A DNA stretch of 64,000 bases from Edaphobacter sp. 12200R-103. GTDB taxonomy: Bacteria > Acidobacteriota > Terriglobia > Terriglobales > Acidobacteriaceae. Positions 36,275 to 46,056 of the stretch are shown here, one piece after another (the stretch's first letter is position 1; each line of letters starts with the position of its first letter). The translations under genes were made by a program, and so were the position numbers. The notes under the pieces are model-generated. The model did no database searches. It was not told the origin of the DNA and saw nothing but the letters and a program-made list of their open reading frames with translations. Location of the stretch: NCBI RefSeq assembly GCF_010093025.1, contig NZ_CP048114.1:124001-188000 (forward strand), in the 5' to 3' direction.

Positions 36275-36949
36275 ATGCTTATGCGGCTGCTTCTTCTATT
36301 CTTCGTCTCTGTTTGGCCGCTGGCTGCTCAAATCAACGTTATTAATGACGGCTTCCCGGGAGCGAATACCGCCGAGCTGGATTCCCGGCTGGACGAAGCC
36401 CTTACTCGGTTCCGGCCCAACTACGTTGTAATATTCGCGGGCGCGAACGATGCGCTGAACGAAAAGAAGTTTCTGCCAGCCCAGAAGTCGGGCGATCATC
36501 TGGATGCGATGACCCGGCGTATCCAGGCCCGCGGAGCTCAAGTGATCCTTGTTACCGTTCACGATCCGGACCTCATTCGGCTTATGGCACGCCATAAGCC
36601 CGAAATCTATGGGAATCAACCACCGTTGCAGCGAGTTGAGGCGGTCAATGCTCAGGTCCTTCGGGTTGCGAAGACGGAGCATACGAAACTCGTCCAGTTC
36701 GCAACTATATTAAGTAAGGCAGGAGGGGCGAACTCCAGGCTAAGCACAGATGGCGTCCACCTGACCGCGGCTGGATACAGTCTCTTAGCGGCGGCGGTAC
36801 GCGCACAGCTTCCGAATCGTCTTCCCGCGGATACCACCGTGCTGTGCTTTGGAGACAGCCTGACCTATGGGATTGGCGTACGTCCGCCGAATGGTGCTGT
36901 CGAAACCAGCGCGACCTATCCCGCTCAACTCCGCGCGCTTCTTCCATGA
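36275..36949 (+). CDS. Exported SGNH/GDSL hydrolase with circularly permuted blocks
   Basis: 224 residues from the ATG at 36275 (36281 also possible). Signal peptide RLLLLFFVSVWPLAA, mature start near Gln19. The SGNH blocks occur as II (INDGFPGANT, Gly29), III (AGANDALN, Asn58), V (STDGVHLTAAGY, Asp159 and His162) and only then I (VLCFGDSLTYGIGV, Ser195), followed by ATYPAQLRALLP and the end of the protein. Normal SGNH esterases begin with block I. Joining the C-terminus to mature residue 19 restores the canonical order, so all catalytic residues exist in a permuted chain. Probably a periplasmic or secreted esterase; substrate unknown. The next gene starts 28 bases later. Confidence 0.85.
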   Translation: MLMRLLLLFFVSVWPLAAQINVINDGFPGANTAELDSRLDEALTRFRPNYVVIFAGANDALNEKKFLPAQKSGDHLDAMTRRIQARGAQVILVTVHDPDLIRLMARHKPEIYGNQPPLQRVEAVNAQVLRVAKTEHTKLVQFATILSKAGGANSRLSTDGVHLTAAGYSLLAAAVRAQLPNRLPADTTVLCFGDSLTYGIGVRPPNGAVETSATYPAQLRALLP

Positions 36950-36976
36950 AGACAGCCGTATTTCCTGCCGCGTAAA

Positions 36977-38263
36977 ATGCCATGCATGTCTACGACGCTT
37001 GTCCCTCCGGCCAACGAAACTCCCGAAGCCACGGAGGCCATTCAAGCGCATGTTCACAAGATCCTTCAGAGCACTCACTTTGCCCGCGCTGAGACACAAC
37101 GCAAGCTCCTGCACTACCTCTGGGAGCATCGCCATGAAAGTGTCAGCGAATATGCGCTGGCGACAGAGGCTCTGGGCCGCAGCGAAAACTTTGACCCGGC
37201 GACAGATGCCTCTGTCCGGGTCCATATATCGCGCCTGCGGAGAAAGCTGAAGGATTACTACCAGCTGGAGCCCGGCGAATCCGAGTTGCTTGTGATTCCT
37301 ACAGGTACGCACCAGTTGATGGTGCTGGACCAGTCTCTTCAGGCGATGCCTTCCCCCGAGGAAGTCGAGTCCCTCGCGCCTGTACCCTCGCGCTCTTACA
37401 CGGTGCCGATCCTGATGGGAATGATTGCGGTGCTCCTGGTCGCTGTCAGCTGGCTAGGCTGGAAGTACAGCACCATGCGCCCCGCCCCCGAGGTCAAGCG
37501 GCCAAATGCTTTTTGGGCATCCTTCCTGGCCGGCACGGCTCCTATCAAGATTATTCTCCCGACCCCGATCTTCTTTGGCTTCAAAGACCATCCCACGTTG
37601 CGTCTACGCTCAACACAGGTGAACGACTTCAATGACGTCCCAAAAGATCCCGAGTTTGCAAAGCTGGTCGGGAATCTCGGGAGCAGAACCTTCGAGCAGT
37701 CCTACACGGTCACGTGGGACACCCTGGCGGCCATCGATATGGCTCGCTATCTTGACAGCATCGGGGCGAAGGATCGGGTTTCGTTCAATGTGACGAGGGA
37801 TCTCTCGCCCCTGTTCCTGGAGAACTCAAACGTCATTGCGGTCGGAACTCACCAGACGCTCCAGCCTCTGTCCGGATACCTGCAGGCGATGAACTTTTCA
37901 CTCGCTCCGGCTGAGTCGAGAGTCACCAACGCGAAACCCCGCCCGGGAGAACAGGCTACATACGAGATCATCAAGAAGAATAAGGATCGCGAGGTAAGGC
38001 CGTCCATTCTGGCCGTACTGCCCGGAAGAGCGTCGGGGCTAAAGGTGATGCTGCTGCAATCAAGAGACACCGGCGCCCTCGTCTCTCTGATCTCCTCGTC
38101 GGCCGGATCGAATTCGATCGAAGAGATGTGGAAAAAGGAAGGCTCCCCTCAATATTTTGAGATGGTGACCTATACCGAAGTGCAGGGAAACACGATTCCC
38201 CTGCGCACATGGCCGGTGGCTATTCACAAATTTACGGCTCAAATCCCGGCAAATTCGATGTAA
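36977..38263 (+). CDS. Membrane-bound winged-helix regulator (ToxR-like)
   Basis: 428 residues. Residues about 20-115 form a DNA-binding winged-helix domain common in Acidobacteriota (ILQSTHFARAETQRKLLHYL, SVRVHISRLRRKLKDYYQL). One membrane helix lies at about 140-162 (YTVPILMGMIAVLLVAVSWL). About 260 extracytoplasmic residues follow (FFGFKDHPTLRLRSTQ, YEIIKKNKDREVRPSILAVL), with no known enzyme motif. ToxR-like one-component signalling across the membrane is inferred. The FAD oxidoreductase gene starts 44 bases downstream and a large TonB receptor follows, so this protein may control their expression. Confidence 0.75.
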   Translation: MPCMSTTLVPPANETPEATEAIQAHVHKILQSTHFARAETQRKLLHYLWEHRHESVSEYALATEALGRSENFDPATDASVRVHISRLRRKLKDYYQLEPGESELLVIPTGTHQLMVLDQSLQAMPSPEEVESLAPVPSRSYTVPILMGMIAVLLVAVSWLGWKYSTMRPAPEVKRPNAFWASFLAGTAPIKIILPTPIFFGFKDHPTLRLRSTQVNDFNDVPKDPEFAKLVGNLGSRTFEQSYTVTWDTLAAIDMARYLDSIGAKDRVSFNVTRDLSPLFLENSNVIAVGTHQTLQPLSGYLQAMNFSLAPAESRVTNAKPRPGEQATYEIIKKNKDREVRPSILAVLPGRASGLKVMLLQSRDTGALVSLISSSAGSNSIEEMWKKEGSPQYFEMVTYTEVQGNTIPLRTWPVAIHKFTAQIPANSM

Positions 38264-38307
38264 CAGCACGTAACATACCGCTCGAAACGTGCCATCGACG
38301 GTTCGGA

Positions 38308-39951
38308 ATGGCAGTATGTTCTGCTATGTTCACAAAACATCGTTCTCTGCTTCATCTGGCGGTCGTCACATTTTTTGCCTCGACTGCAACCCTTTCAGTT
38401 CATGCCGCTCCCACTTCCGCTGATTTTGTGGTCTATGGAGGCACGGCTTCAGGGGTCGTCACTGCCTATGCCGCAGCCAGAGAGGGCCTGCACGTCATCC
38501 TTCTTGAACCGGGAACACATCTGGGAGGTATGGTTACCGGCGGACTCTCTGCTACAGACGTTGCATACTTCCAGATCATCGGCGGCTATGCCCGCGACTT
38601 TTATCGCGAGGCCGCGGCACAATATGGGGTCCATACACTCAACAAACACGGAGACTGGCTCTCCGAGCCGAAGGTCGGCGAAGCCATATTTAACGACTGG
38701 CTCAAAAAGGCAGGCGTAGAGGTGCACTTTCATGAGCGCCTGAAGGAGCATGGGGGGGTATCCAGGTCCGGTCTCCATGTGCGCTCCATTACTACCGAAG
38801 ACGGCAAAATATGGCAGGCGAAGATCTTTGCCGACTGCAGCTACGAAGGCGACCTGATGGCGCAGGCGGGGGTAAAGTACACCGTCGGCCGTGAAGGGAC
38901 GGAGGTCTACAACGAAGACCTGGCAGGCGTGCGGGTCGATACGCCAAAGCACCAGTTCCTCTGGAAGATCTCACCGTATAACGACAAAGGCAAGCTCATG
39001 CCCGAGGTGGATCCAGGTCCGATGGGGGAGAACGGCTCCGGCGACAAAAAGGTGCAGTCCTACAACTTCCGCCTGATTCTCACGAATGACCCGGCGAACA
39101 AGCTTCCCTGGACGAAGCCGCGCGGCTATAACAGCGCTCAATTTGAGCTGCTCGCCAAATATCTGGGGCAATGGAAAGAGAAGATGCACCGGGAGCCCCG
39201 GCTAGGCGACGTCATGAATCCGGTAGCTATCCCCAACAAGGAAGCTGACTTCAATAACAACGGCGCCTTTTCCACCGACTTTATCGGTCACAGCTGGACC
39301 TATCCGGACGCCAGCTACGCCGAGCGCAGGAAGATCTGGGATGCGCACATGCTTTATACCCAGTCTTTTCTGTGGTTCCTGGCGTCTGACCCTCGCGTTC
39401 CTAAGCCGCTTCAGGATGAGGTCAATACCTGGGGAAGAGCAAAGGATGAGTTTCGCGATACGGACGGATGGCCCAACCAACTCTATATCCGCGAAGGTCG
39501 CCGCATGGTGGGTATGTATGTCATGAAGCAGTCTGACCTGCAGACCAATAGCACAAAGCCCGATTCAATCGCTATGGGGTCCTACAACAGCGACTCGCAC
39601 AATATCCAGCGTGTCGCAATGCCTGATGGCAGCGTTCGCAATGAGGGCGACGTGCAGGTTGCGGTAAAGCCTTACGAGATCGCCTTTGGAACCATCCTGC
39701 CGAAGAAAGATCAGACGGACAATCTACTAGTCCCAGTCTGCCTCTCAGCTTCCCATGTCGCCTACTCCTCAGTGCGCATGGAGCCACAGTACATGATGAT
39801 GGGGCAGGCAGCGGGAGTGACTGCAGCGCTGGCCATTCAGGAAAAGACTTCAGTCCAGGATGTGAGCATCAAGGCACTCCAGACGAAGCTGCGCAGCCAG
39901 AAGGCTATCTTGCATCTCGACCAGGAAACAACAGGCACTGGAGTCGATTAG
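38308..39951 (+). CDS. Exported FAD-dependent oxidoreductase
   Basis: 547 residues from the ATG at 38308 (38326 is an alternative). Signal peptide LLHLAVVTFFASTATLSVHA, then an FAD-binding dinucleotide fold FVVYGGTASGVVTAYAAARE and LLEPGTHLGGMVTGGLS, with conserved FADCSYEGDLMAQAGV and YMMMGQAAGVTAALA near the end. This is the FAD_oxidored group (PF12831-like), often annotated as xanthan lyase or sugar oxidoreductase and found in polysaccharide loci. The actual substrate is unknown. Lies between a ToxR-like regulator and a TonB receptor. Confidence 0.85.
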   Translation: MAVCSAMFTKHRSLLHLAVVTFFASTATLSVHAAPTSADFVVYGGTASGVVTAYAAAREGLHVILLEPGTHLGGMVTGGLSATDVAYFQIIGGYARDFYREAAAQYGVHTLNKHGDWLSEPKVGEAIFNDWLKKAGVEVHFHERLKEHGGVSRSGLHVRSITTEDGKIWQAKIFADCSYEGDLMAQAGVKYTVGREGTEVYNEDLAGVRVDTPKHQFLWKISPYNDKGKLMPEVDPGPMGENGSGDKKVQSYNFRLILTNDPANKLPWTKPRGYNSAQFELLAKYLGQWKEKMHREPRLGDVMNPVAIPNKEADFNNNGAFSTDFIGHSWTYPDASYAERRKIWDAHMLYTQSFLWFLASDPRVPKPLQDEVNTWGRAKDEFRDTDGWPNQLYIREGRRMVGMYVMKQSDLQTNSTKPDSIAMGSYNSDSHNIQRVAMPDGSVRNEGDVQVAVKPYEIAFGTILPKKDQTDNLLVPVCLSASHVAYSSVRMEPQYMMMGQAAGVTAALAIQEKTSVQDVSIKALQTKLRSQKAILHLDQETTGTGVD

Positions 39952-39978
39952 CCGCGTAGGTAGCTGAAAACAATAAAA

Positions 39979-39997
39979 CTGTTACGTAACGTAACAG
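39979..39997. promoter_or_regulatory. Perfect 19-bp palindrome, candidate operator
   Basis: CTGTTACGT-A-ACGTAACAG is a perfect 9-1-9 dyad, 28 bases after the FAD oxidoreductase stop and 124 bases before the TonB receptor start. With no T-run it looks like a dimeric repressor site rather than a terminator. It probably governs the 1183-residue receptor gene (inference). Confidence 0.55.
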
Positions 39998-40120
39998 CTT
40001 GGAACTTCCCATCTTCACCACTCAAATCGAATAGTTGCAAGCCGTAACGGGCATAGGACATTCGCTGTAGCCAAAAATGTCCATGCCTGTTGCAGCTCTC
40101 ACTTTTAAAAGAGGCCACTC

Positions 40121-43100
40121 ATGAAGCAGTTTCTTAAAGCAGTGCAGCTTTTCCTCCTGGGCCTGTCAGTCCTTATGCTGCCATCCGCGCTGAAGGCCCA
40201 GGTAGCCAACGGCGTTATCACCGGCCGCTTGGCGGATTCCACAGGAGCCGTTGTCAGCAATGCGCAGGTGACCCTGACGAAGGTGGATACCGGCCTGACC
40301 CTTACGACCAAAAGCAACAGCAACGGAATCTATACATTTTCTTCGCTTCAGACTGGCCCCTATAAAGTTCAGGTCACGCAAAGCGGATTCAAAAATGCAG
40401 AGACCTCACTTACTTTGGCGGTAGGTCAGACCGCCAGCATTGACCTGAATCTTGAGGTGGGCTCCAGCACAGAGACCATTAACGTCGAATCGACTGGCAT
40501 GGCCGATCTTGATACCACCGATTCGACGGTAAGTTATACGGTTGGAACTCGCCAGGTAAGCGATCTTCCTTTGAATGGACGCAATCCCTACGGGCTGGCC
40601 TCGCTATCGCCAGGTATCAATCCCGGCGGCGGCTTCGGTCAGGGCGTCAGCCAGGTTCGCGGAGCGGTCGTTGCTGCAGGAACGAACAACTTTGAATCGA
40701 ACGGCGGACAGGCAGGCTCAAACGAGATCTTCTTCGATGGTGTCCCGGTAACTGTCTGCTGCCAGGGGCAACCGGCGCTAACACCGTCCGTCGAGGTTGT
40801 CGACCAGTTCAAAGTCATCACCTCGACTCCGCCGGCTCAGTTTGGACGCTCCTCCGGCGGCATTTTGAATATCGTCTCGAAGACAGGCACAAACAGCCTG
40901 CACGGCACTGTGTATGAATATCTGAGGAACGAGAAACTGGATGCCGCCCCCTACTTTCTGAAGTACAACAACACACCGCCCATCCGGGGTCGCAAAGATT
41001 TTCGAGCACCACACAAGTTCAACCAGTACGGCTTTTTCGTGAATGGCCCCGTGTTTTTACCGAAGATCTACGACGGTCGCGATAAGACCTTCTTCACCTT
41101 CGGGTGGGAAGCCTCGCGCAACGTACTGTATGCTCCGGTGACCGCGACCGTTCCCACGGCCCTGCAGCGTCAGGGTGTTTTTACGGAAGCTCCAGGCCTT
41201 ATCTACGACCCCTACAGCACAGTCGGCAATACACGCCAGGTGCTTCCGGCTGGCTGCAATTCTGCCGGTTGTTTCGCCGCAGGCAAGGTCGTAACCAACA
41301 TCAATCCGGTCTCTCAGAAGCTCTTGCAGTTTCTTCCTTTGCCGAATCTGGGCGGTGTGACCAATAATTACGTCTATGCCAATCGCACCAGCGACCTGGT
41401 AGACCAGTTCAATTTTCGCGTAGATCACAATTTTTCTTCGAAGCAGCGCGTCTTTGCTCGTGGTACCCGCGACACGAATACGCACCACGAGAACGATCTG
41501 TTCAACCAGCCGACCGGCCCCAGCGCGATCAATCAGGCGCTCCGCGCCTACCTCTTCGCCCTGGGGGATACATGGACCATTACTCCGCAGCTCATCCTGC
41601 AGACCAACTATGGCTTCGCGTATCAGAGGAACTTTCAGATCCCGCAGAACTACACGGGTTATAACGCTTCCGACTACGGTTTTACGAACCTCGCCAGCCA
41701 GCAACAGTTGCCCGGTATTCCCTTTGTTGGCATCTCGGGATACGCCAATATGTCGTATGCAACCAACACCAATCGATGGGAGCACTACAGCCACTTTCTG
41801 GAGTCAACGGCTCTTTGGCAACTGGGCACACACAGTCTCACCTTCGGTTATGACGGCCGCCTGATCCTCGAGCATCAGCAGAGCGCGAGCAATGGTCCCG
41901 GTTCCATATCGTTCGATACGGCGCTGACGAATGGCCCCAACGTCACCAGCGCAGCCGCCTCCAGCCAGGCGCAGTTCGATGCGCTTGCCGCATTCCTGAT
42001 GGGAACCTTCACAAACGCTACCCTTACCCGGCAGGTACAGCCTGCCTATGACTCCTGGTACAACGCCATCTATCTACAGGACGACTGGCGCGTCAATCCG
42101 CGACTGACCTTGAACGTCGGCCTGCGGTACGACATTGAGACCGGCTACGCCGAGCGACACAACCGTTGGGCAGATCTTGATCTCAATGTTGCCAATCCCC
42201 TCTCGTCGGCTGCACTCCCATTCACGGGCGGCGCGCGCTATCTTGGCGACAACTTCCCCAATCGCACCTGGAAGACGGCATACAACAAGTTCGGCCCGCG
42301 CATCGGTCTCGCATTTCAGGCCTCCGATCGCGTGGTCCTGCGTGGAGGATATGCCTTGATGTATCTTCCAACCTCGCAACGCTTCTACGGAACGTCTACC
42401 CTTGGCTACGCGCAACAGTCCCAGACCTTGTTTACGACGACCAGCATCCCGACCACAACAATCGATACTCCATTTCCCAATGGTGTCCTGCTTCCGGCAG
42501 GGCCCAGTGCAGGTGTAACCGCAGGCACAGGAACCTCCGTCGGCGGCGCGGTGTATGACAATCCGCTTCCTTACTTTCAACAGATCCATGCGGGGGTTGA
42601 AACACAGATCGCACAGGGTGTCGTGCTGCACCTCAACTATGTGGGCAGCCACGGTGTTCATCTGCCGATTAACTATCGTCCGAACGATCTGCGCGATCAG
42701 TACTGGGGCACTCCAGGCAGCCAGTCACAGATTGACTATCTGAATGCTTCCGTCGTGAATCCTTTTCATGGTCAGGCAGCGGCCGGTCCGTTGGCTCTGC
42801 CCACTACGGTGCAGCGTGTCCAGCTCCTCTCAATGTACCCGCAGTACACACCGAACACAGGCATGTCGAACGGCTCTCTGACGGTCAATCAGCTGGGAAT
42901 CGGAGCATCGATCTTCAACGCGGCCCAGGCCTTCATCACCATTCAGCGATCGAAGAACCTGCAGGCAACGATCAGCTATACCTTTTCGAAGCTGATGGGC
43001 AATACTTCGCCACTTCTGACGGGCTTCCTGAACGCCAATGGCACCCCGGGCTTTCAGAATAGCTATCACATCCGCGATAAAGAATGGTCTGTTATGGCAA

Positions 43101-43672
43101 CCGACATTCCGCAACGCTTTGTCGCAAACGCAAATTACAACCTGCCCATTGGTCGCGGACAACGATTCGGCGGAGCCGTGAAGCCTTGGATAAACCAGCT
43201 CATCGGCGGCTGGTCTTTGAATACGATTGTCGCGGTCCAGTCGGGTTATCCCCTGGGGATCACGCAAACAGCCGGTCAGGCCTATTCCGGCTCACGGCCC
43301 TTCTTCGTTTCTGGTGGTAAACCACTAACTTCAGGCGATGTTCATCAGCGTCTTGGCGGCGCAGGGCAACCAGCCGCTTACCTTGACGCGAACGCCTTCC
43401 GCAAAGCGACTGCTTTCGAACTGGGAGATGTTCCTCGCTCCTCCGGAAGACTGCGCAGTCCGGCAGGCTTTCAGGATGACCTGTCTCTGCTGAAACAGTT
43501 CCCCATTCATGAGAACATCCACCTGCAATTCCGGTTCGAAGCGTTCAACCTTCTTAACAAGGTTCAGTTTGGCGTTCCCAATACAACGCTGGGATCGGCA
43601 ACCTTCGGCTCTATCACGACTCAAGCCAACTCGCCTCGCAATATTCAAGGCGCATTGAAACTGGTTTTCTAA
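40121..43672 (+). CDS. TonB-dependent receptor, Oar-like, 1183 residues
   Basis: Signal peptide FLLGLSVLMLPSALKAQ, carboxypeptidase-regulatory-like domain (GVITGRLADSTGAVVSNAQV, NGIYTFSSLQTGPYKVQVTQ), plug (DLPLNGRNPYGLASLSPGIN, EIFFDGVPVTVCCQGQPALT) and a very long barrel with NPRLTLNVGLRYDIETGY, ending NIQGALKLVF. This is the SusC-independent polysaccharide/oligomer receptor type abundant in Acidobacteriota. It lies behind a palindromic operator candidate and is followed by a clear hairpin terminator. Confidence 0.9.
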   Translation: MKQFLKAVQLFLLGLSVLMLPSALKAQVANGVITGRLADSTGAVVSNAQVTLTKVDTGLTLTTKSNSNGIYTFSSLQTGPYKVQVTQSGFKNAETSLTLAVGQTASIDLNLEVGSSTETINVESTGMADLDTTDSTVSYTVGTRQVSDLPLNGRNPYGLASLSPGINPGGGFGQGVSQVRGAVVAAGTNNFESNGGQAGSNEIFFDGVPVTVCCQGQPALTPSVEVVDQFKVITSTPPAQFGRSSGGILNIVSKTGTNSLHGTVYEYLRNEKLDAAPYFLKYNNTPPIRGRKDFRAPHKFNQYGFFVNGPVFLPKIYDGRDKTFFTFGWEASRNVLYAPVTATVPTALQRQGVFTEAPGLIYDPYSTVGNTRQVLPAGCNSAGCFAAGKVVTNINPVSQKLLQFLPLPNLGGVTNNYVYANRTSDLVDQFNFRVDHNFSSKQRVFARGTRDTNTHHENDLFNQPTGPSAINQALRAYLFALGDTWTITPQLILQTNYGFAYQRNFQIPQNYTGYNASDYGFTNLASQQQLPGIPFVGISGYANMSYATNTNRWEHYSHFLESTALWQLGTHSLTFGYDGRLILEHQQSASNGPGSISFDTALTNGPNVTSAAASSQAQFDALAAFLMGTFTNATLTRQVQPAYDSWYNAIYLQDDWRVNPRLTLNVGLRYDIETGYAERHNRWADLDLNVANPLSSAALPFTGGARYLGDNFPNRTWKTAYNKFGPRIGLAFQASDRVVLRGGYALMYLPTSQRFYGTSTLGYAQQSQTLFTTTSIPTTTIDTPFPNGVLLPAGPSAGVTAGTGTSVGGAVYDNPLPYFQQIHAGVETQIAQGVVLHLNYVGSHGVHLPINYRPNDLRDQYWGTPGSQSQIDYLNASVVNPFHGQAAAGPLALPTTVQRVQLLSMYPQYTPNTGMSNGSLTVNQLGIGASIFNAAQAFITIQRSKNLQATISYTFSKLMGNTSPLLTGFLNANGTPGFQNSYHIRDKEWSVMATDIPQRFVANANYNLPIGRGQRFGGAVKPWINQLIGGWSLNTIVAVQSGYPLGITQTAGQAYSGSRPFFVSGGKPLTSGDVHQRLGGAGQPAAYLDANAFRKATAFELGDVPRSSGRLRSPAGFQDDLSLLKQFPIHENIHLQFRFEAFNLLNKVQFGVPNTTLGSATFGSITTQANSPRNIQGALKLVF

Positions 43673-43689
43673 CCCCGATATCCCGCTGC

Positions 43690-43720
43690 GCGTGGCCGAA
43701 TGGAAGATATTCGGCCACGC
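43690..43720 (+). terminator. Hairpin after the 1183-residue TonB receptor gene
   Basis: GCGTGGCCGAAT and ATTCGGCCACGC form a perfect 12-bp stem with a 7-base loop, 17 bases after the stop. No T-run follows, but stem strength and position fit transcript-end function. Confidence 0.6.
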
Positions 43721-43794
43721 ACAATATCACTGTCAGACAAATTGCATGTCATAAAGCCTGTTTTCCTCTACGCGGTTGATTAGGATGGAGGGGT

Positions 43795-46050
43795 ATGCCT
43801 GAAGCAACTCCCCTTGATCCAACTACTCTCTCTCACGTCGCTGAAGTCCTGAACCTGCCGCTCCCGGCCGTTCGCGCTGTGATCTCCCTGCTCGATGAAG
43901 GCGCAACTGTTCCCTTCATTGCCCGCTATCGTAAAGAGGCCACCGGAAACCTCGACGAGGTGCAGGTTCGCGATATTTCAGAGAAGCTGGTCTACTTCCG
44001 CGATCTGCTCGATCGCCGCGCAACCGTTCTCTCCTCGATTGCGGAGCAGGGAAAGCTTACTGACGAACTAAAGCTTCGCATCCTGGCGACGCTGGACCGC
44101 AGCGAGCTTGAGGACCTTTATCTACCCTATAAGCCAAAGCGCCGCACAAAGGCGACGATCGCGCGCGAAAAGGGATTGGAGCCGCTGGCTGACTACATCT
44201 GGCAGCAGGAAACAGGTCCGGTCGGCCTGCTTCAGCTGGCTACATCGTTGATTGATCCGGAGAAGGAAGTCGCTACGATCGACGATGCGCTGGAAGGCGC
44301 CTGCCATATTGTGGCGGAGCGAATCAGCGAAGATGCCGAGGTTCGCAAGTCTGCAAGACAGCTGATGTTCGAGGAGGGACTTATCTCCAGCCGCAAGGCG
44401 ATGGATGCAGTCGACGAGCAGGAAAAGTTCAAGATGTACTACGAATATCGTGAGCCAGTGAAGACGATTCCTTCTCACCGGATGCTTGCGATTCGCCGCG
44501 GCGAGGCTGAAAACGTACTCTACTGGCTGATCGAGCTGGAAGAGACCAGAGTCCTTGCACTGCTGCGTTCGCGGGTGGTGCGCGCACAGGGCGATTGGAC
44601 GCCCTATCTTGATCGCGCCATTGAGGACTGTTGGAAGCGGCTGCTGAATACATCCATTCAGGGCGAGATACGGCTTGAGTTGAAGCGCCGCTCCGATACG
44701 GCTGCGATTGATGTCTTCCGCGAGAACCTGGAGCATCTGTTGCTCGCCGCACCGGCGGGTCCCATCGGTGTGCTTGGGATCGATCCCGGACTGCGTACGG
44801 GTTGCAAGATTGCCGTGGTCGACGAGACCGGAAAATTTCTCGCAGACGACGTGATCTATCCGCATACAGGGAGGACAAGAGAGGCGACGGAGAAGCTCGC
44901 CGCAATGGTAGCGAGACATAACGTGTGCGCTATTGCAATTGGCAACGGCACTGCCTCTCGCGAGACGGATGCGTTTGTTCGTGACTTTCTGCAGGAAAAA
45001 GGGCTGGCAAACATCTTTCGCGTCACTGTCTCCGAAGCGGGCGCCAGCGTGTACTCAGCGTCCGAAGTAGCCCGGCAGGAGTTTCCTCAGCTCGATCTGA
45101 CGGTGCGCGGTGCAATCTCCATCGCACGCCGTTTGCAGGATCCGCTTTCAGAGCTGGTGAAGGTCGATCCCAAATCCATCGGGGTGGGGCAGTATCAGCA
45201 CGATGTGGATCAGCGGCAGCTGCAACAGTCGCTCGAAGCGACAATCGAGAGCTGCGTCAACCGCGTGGGCGTCGATCTCAACACTGCCTCGTGGACGCTT
45301 CTGCGCTACGTCGCGGGAGTCAGCGAGCGGGTCGCACTGAGTATCGTCAGCTTCCGGGATCAGAACGGACGTTTTCACTCCAGGGAACAACTGAAGCAGG
45401 TCTCCGGCGTGGGACCCAAAACCTTCGAGCAGGCAGCAGGCTTCCTCCGGGTTCGCGACGGCGATCAGCCGCTCGACAACACCGCCGTTCATCCGGAGTC
45501 CTACGGGCTGGTCGAGGAGATCGCAAAGTCGTTCTCCACACCTATCGCAGAACTGATACGCAATCCTCATCTGTTGGGGAGTGTGAATAAAGACTCGTTC
45601 GCGGCGGGAATGTTCACCCTGAATGACATTCTGGAAGAGCTGAAAAAGCCCGGCCGCGATCCCCGGGATAAGTTTGTTGCACCGTCTTTCAATGAGTCAG
45701 TGCGCGAGATTTCCGATGTCGAGACTGGAATGGTGCTCGAAGGTGTCGTCACCAACGTGACGAAGTTTGGAGCTTTTATCGACATCGGTGTCCATCAGGA
45801 TGGTCTTGTTCACATCTCAGAGATCTCGAATCGGTTTATCCGTGAGCCTGCCGAGGTCTTGAAGGCAGGGCAGATCGTAAAGGTAAAAGTGCTCTCGGCA
45901 GACGCTAAAACGAAACGCATCTCCCTCTCGATCAAGGCGTTGGAGACGCCAGCCGCTCCCAGGCCGAAGAGCCGCCCTGCAGCGAATCCACCGGCACTTT
46001 CCATGCAGGACAAGTTGGCGAGCCTGTCCTCAAAGTGGCGTACCCAGTAG
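43795..46050 (+). CDS. tex: Tex-family RNA-binding transcription accessory protein
   Basis: 751 residues, the usual Tex length. N-terminal Tex helices (AVISLLDEGATVPFIARYRK, LDEVQVRDISEKL), YqgF-like RNase H fold (VLGIDPGLRTGCKIAVVDET, AIGNGTASRETDAFV), tandem helix-hairpin-helix (VGVDLNTASWTLLRYVAGVS, QVSGVGPKTFEQAAGFLRV) and a C-terminal S1 domain (VLEGVVTNVTKFGAFIDIGV, DGLVHISEISNRFI). Acts in transcription and RNA handling in the cytoplasm. Core gene with normal composition, suggesting chromosomal background here. Confidence 0.95.
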   Translation: MPEATPLDPTTLSHVAEVLNLPLPAVRAVISLLDEGATVPFIARYRKEATGNLDEVQVRDISEKLVYFRDLLDRRATVLSSIAEQGKLTDELKLRILATLDRSELEDLYLPYKPKRRTKATIAREKGLEPLADYIWQQETGPVGLLQLATSLIDPEKEVATIDDALEGACHIVAERISEDAEVRKSARQLMFEEGLISSRKAMDAVDEQEKFKMYYEYREPVKTIPSHRMLAIRRGEAENVLYWLIELEETRVLALLRSRVVRAQGDWTPYLDRAIEDCWKRLLNTSIQGEIRLELKRRSDTAAIDVFRENLEHLLLAAPAGPIGVLGIDPGLRTGCKIAVVDETGKFLADDVIYPHTGRTREATEKLAAMVARHNVCAIAIGNGTASRETDAFVRDFLQEKGLANIFRVTVSEAGASVYSASEVARQEFPQLDLTVRGAISIARRLQDPLSELVKVDPKSIGVGQYQHDVDQRQLQQSLEATIESCVNRVGVDLNTASWTLLRYVAGVSERVALSIVSFRDQNGRFHSREQLKQVSGVGPKTFEQAAGFLRVRDGDQPLDNTAVHPESYGLVEEIAKSFSTPIAELIRNPHLLGSVNKDSFAAGMFTLNDILEELKKPGRDPRDKFVAPSFNESVREISDVETGMVLEGVVTNVTKFGAFIDIGVHQDGLVHISEISNRFIREPAEVLKAGQIVKVKVLSADAKTKRISLSIKALETPAAPRPKSRPAANPPALSMQDKLASLSSKWRTQ

Positions 46051-46056
46051 AACTCA

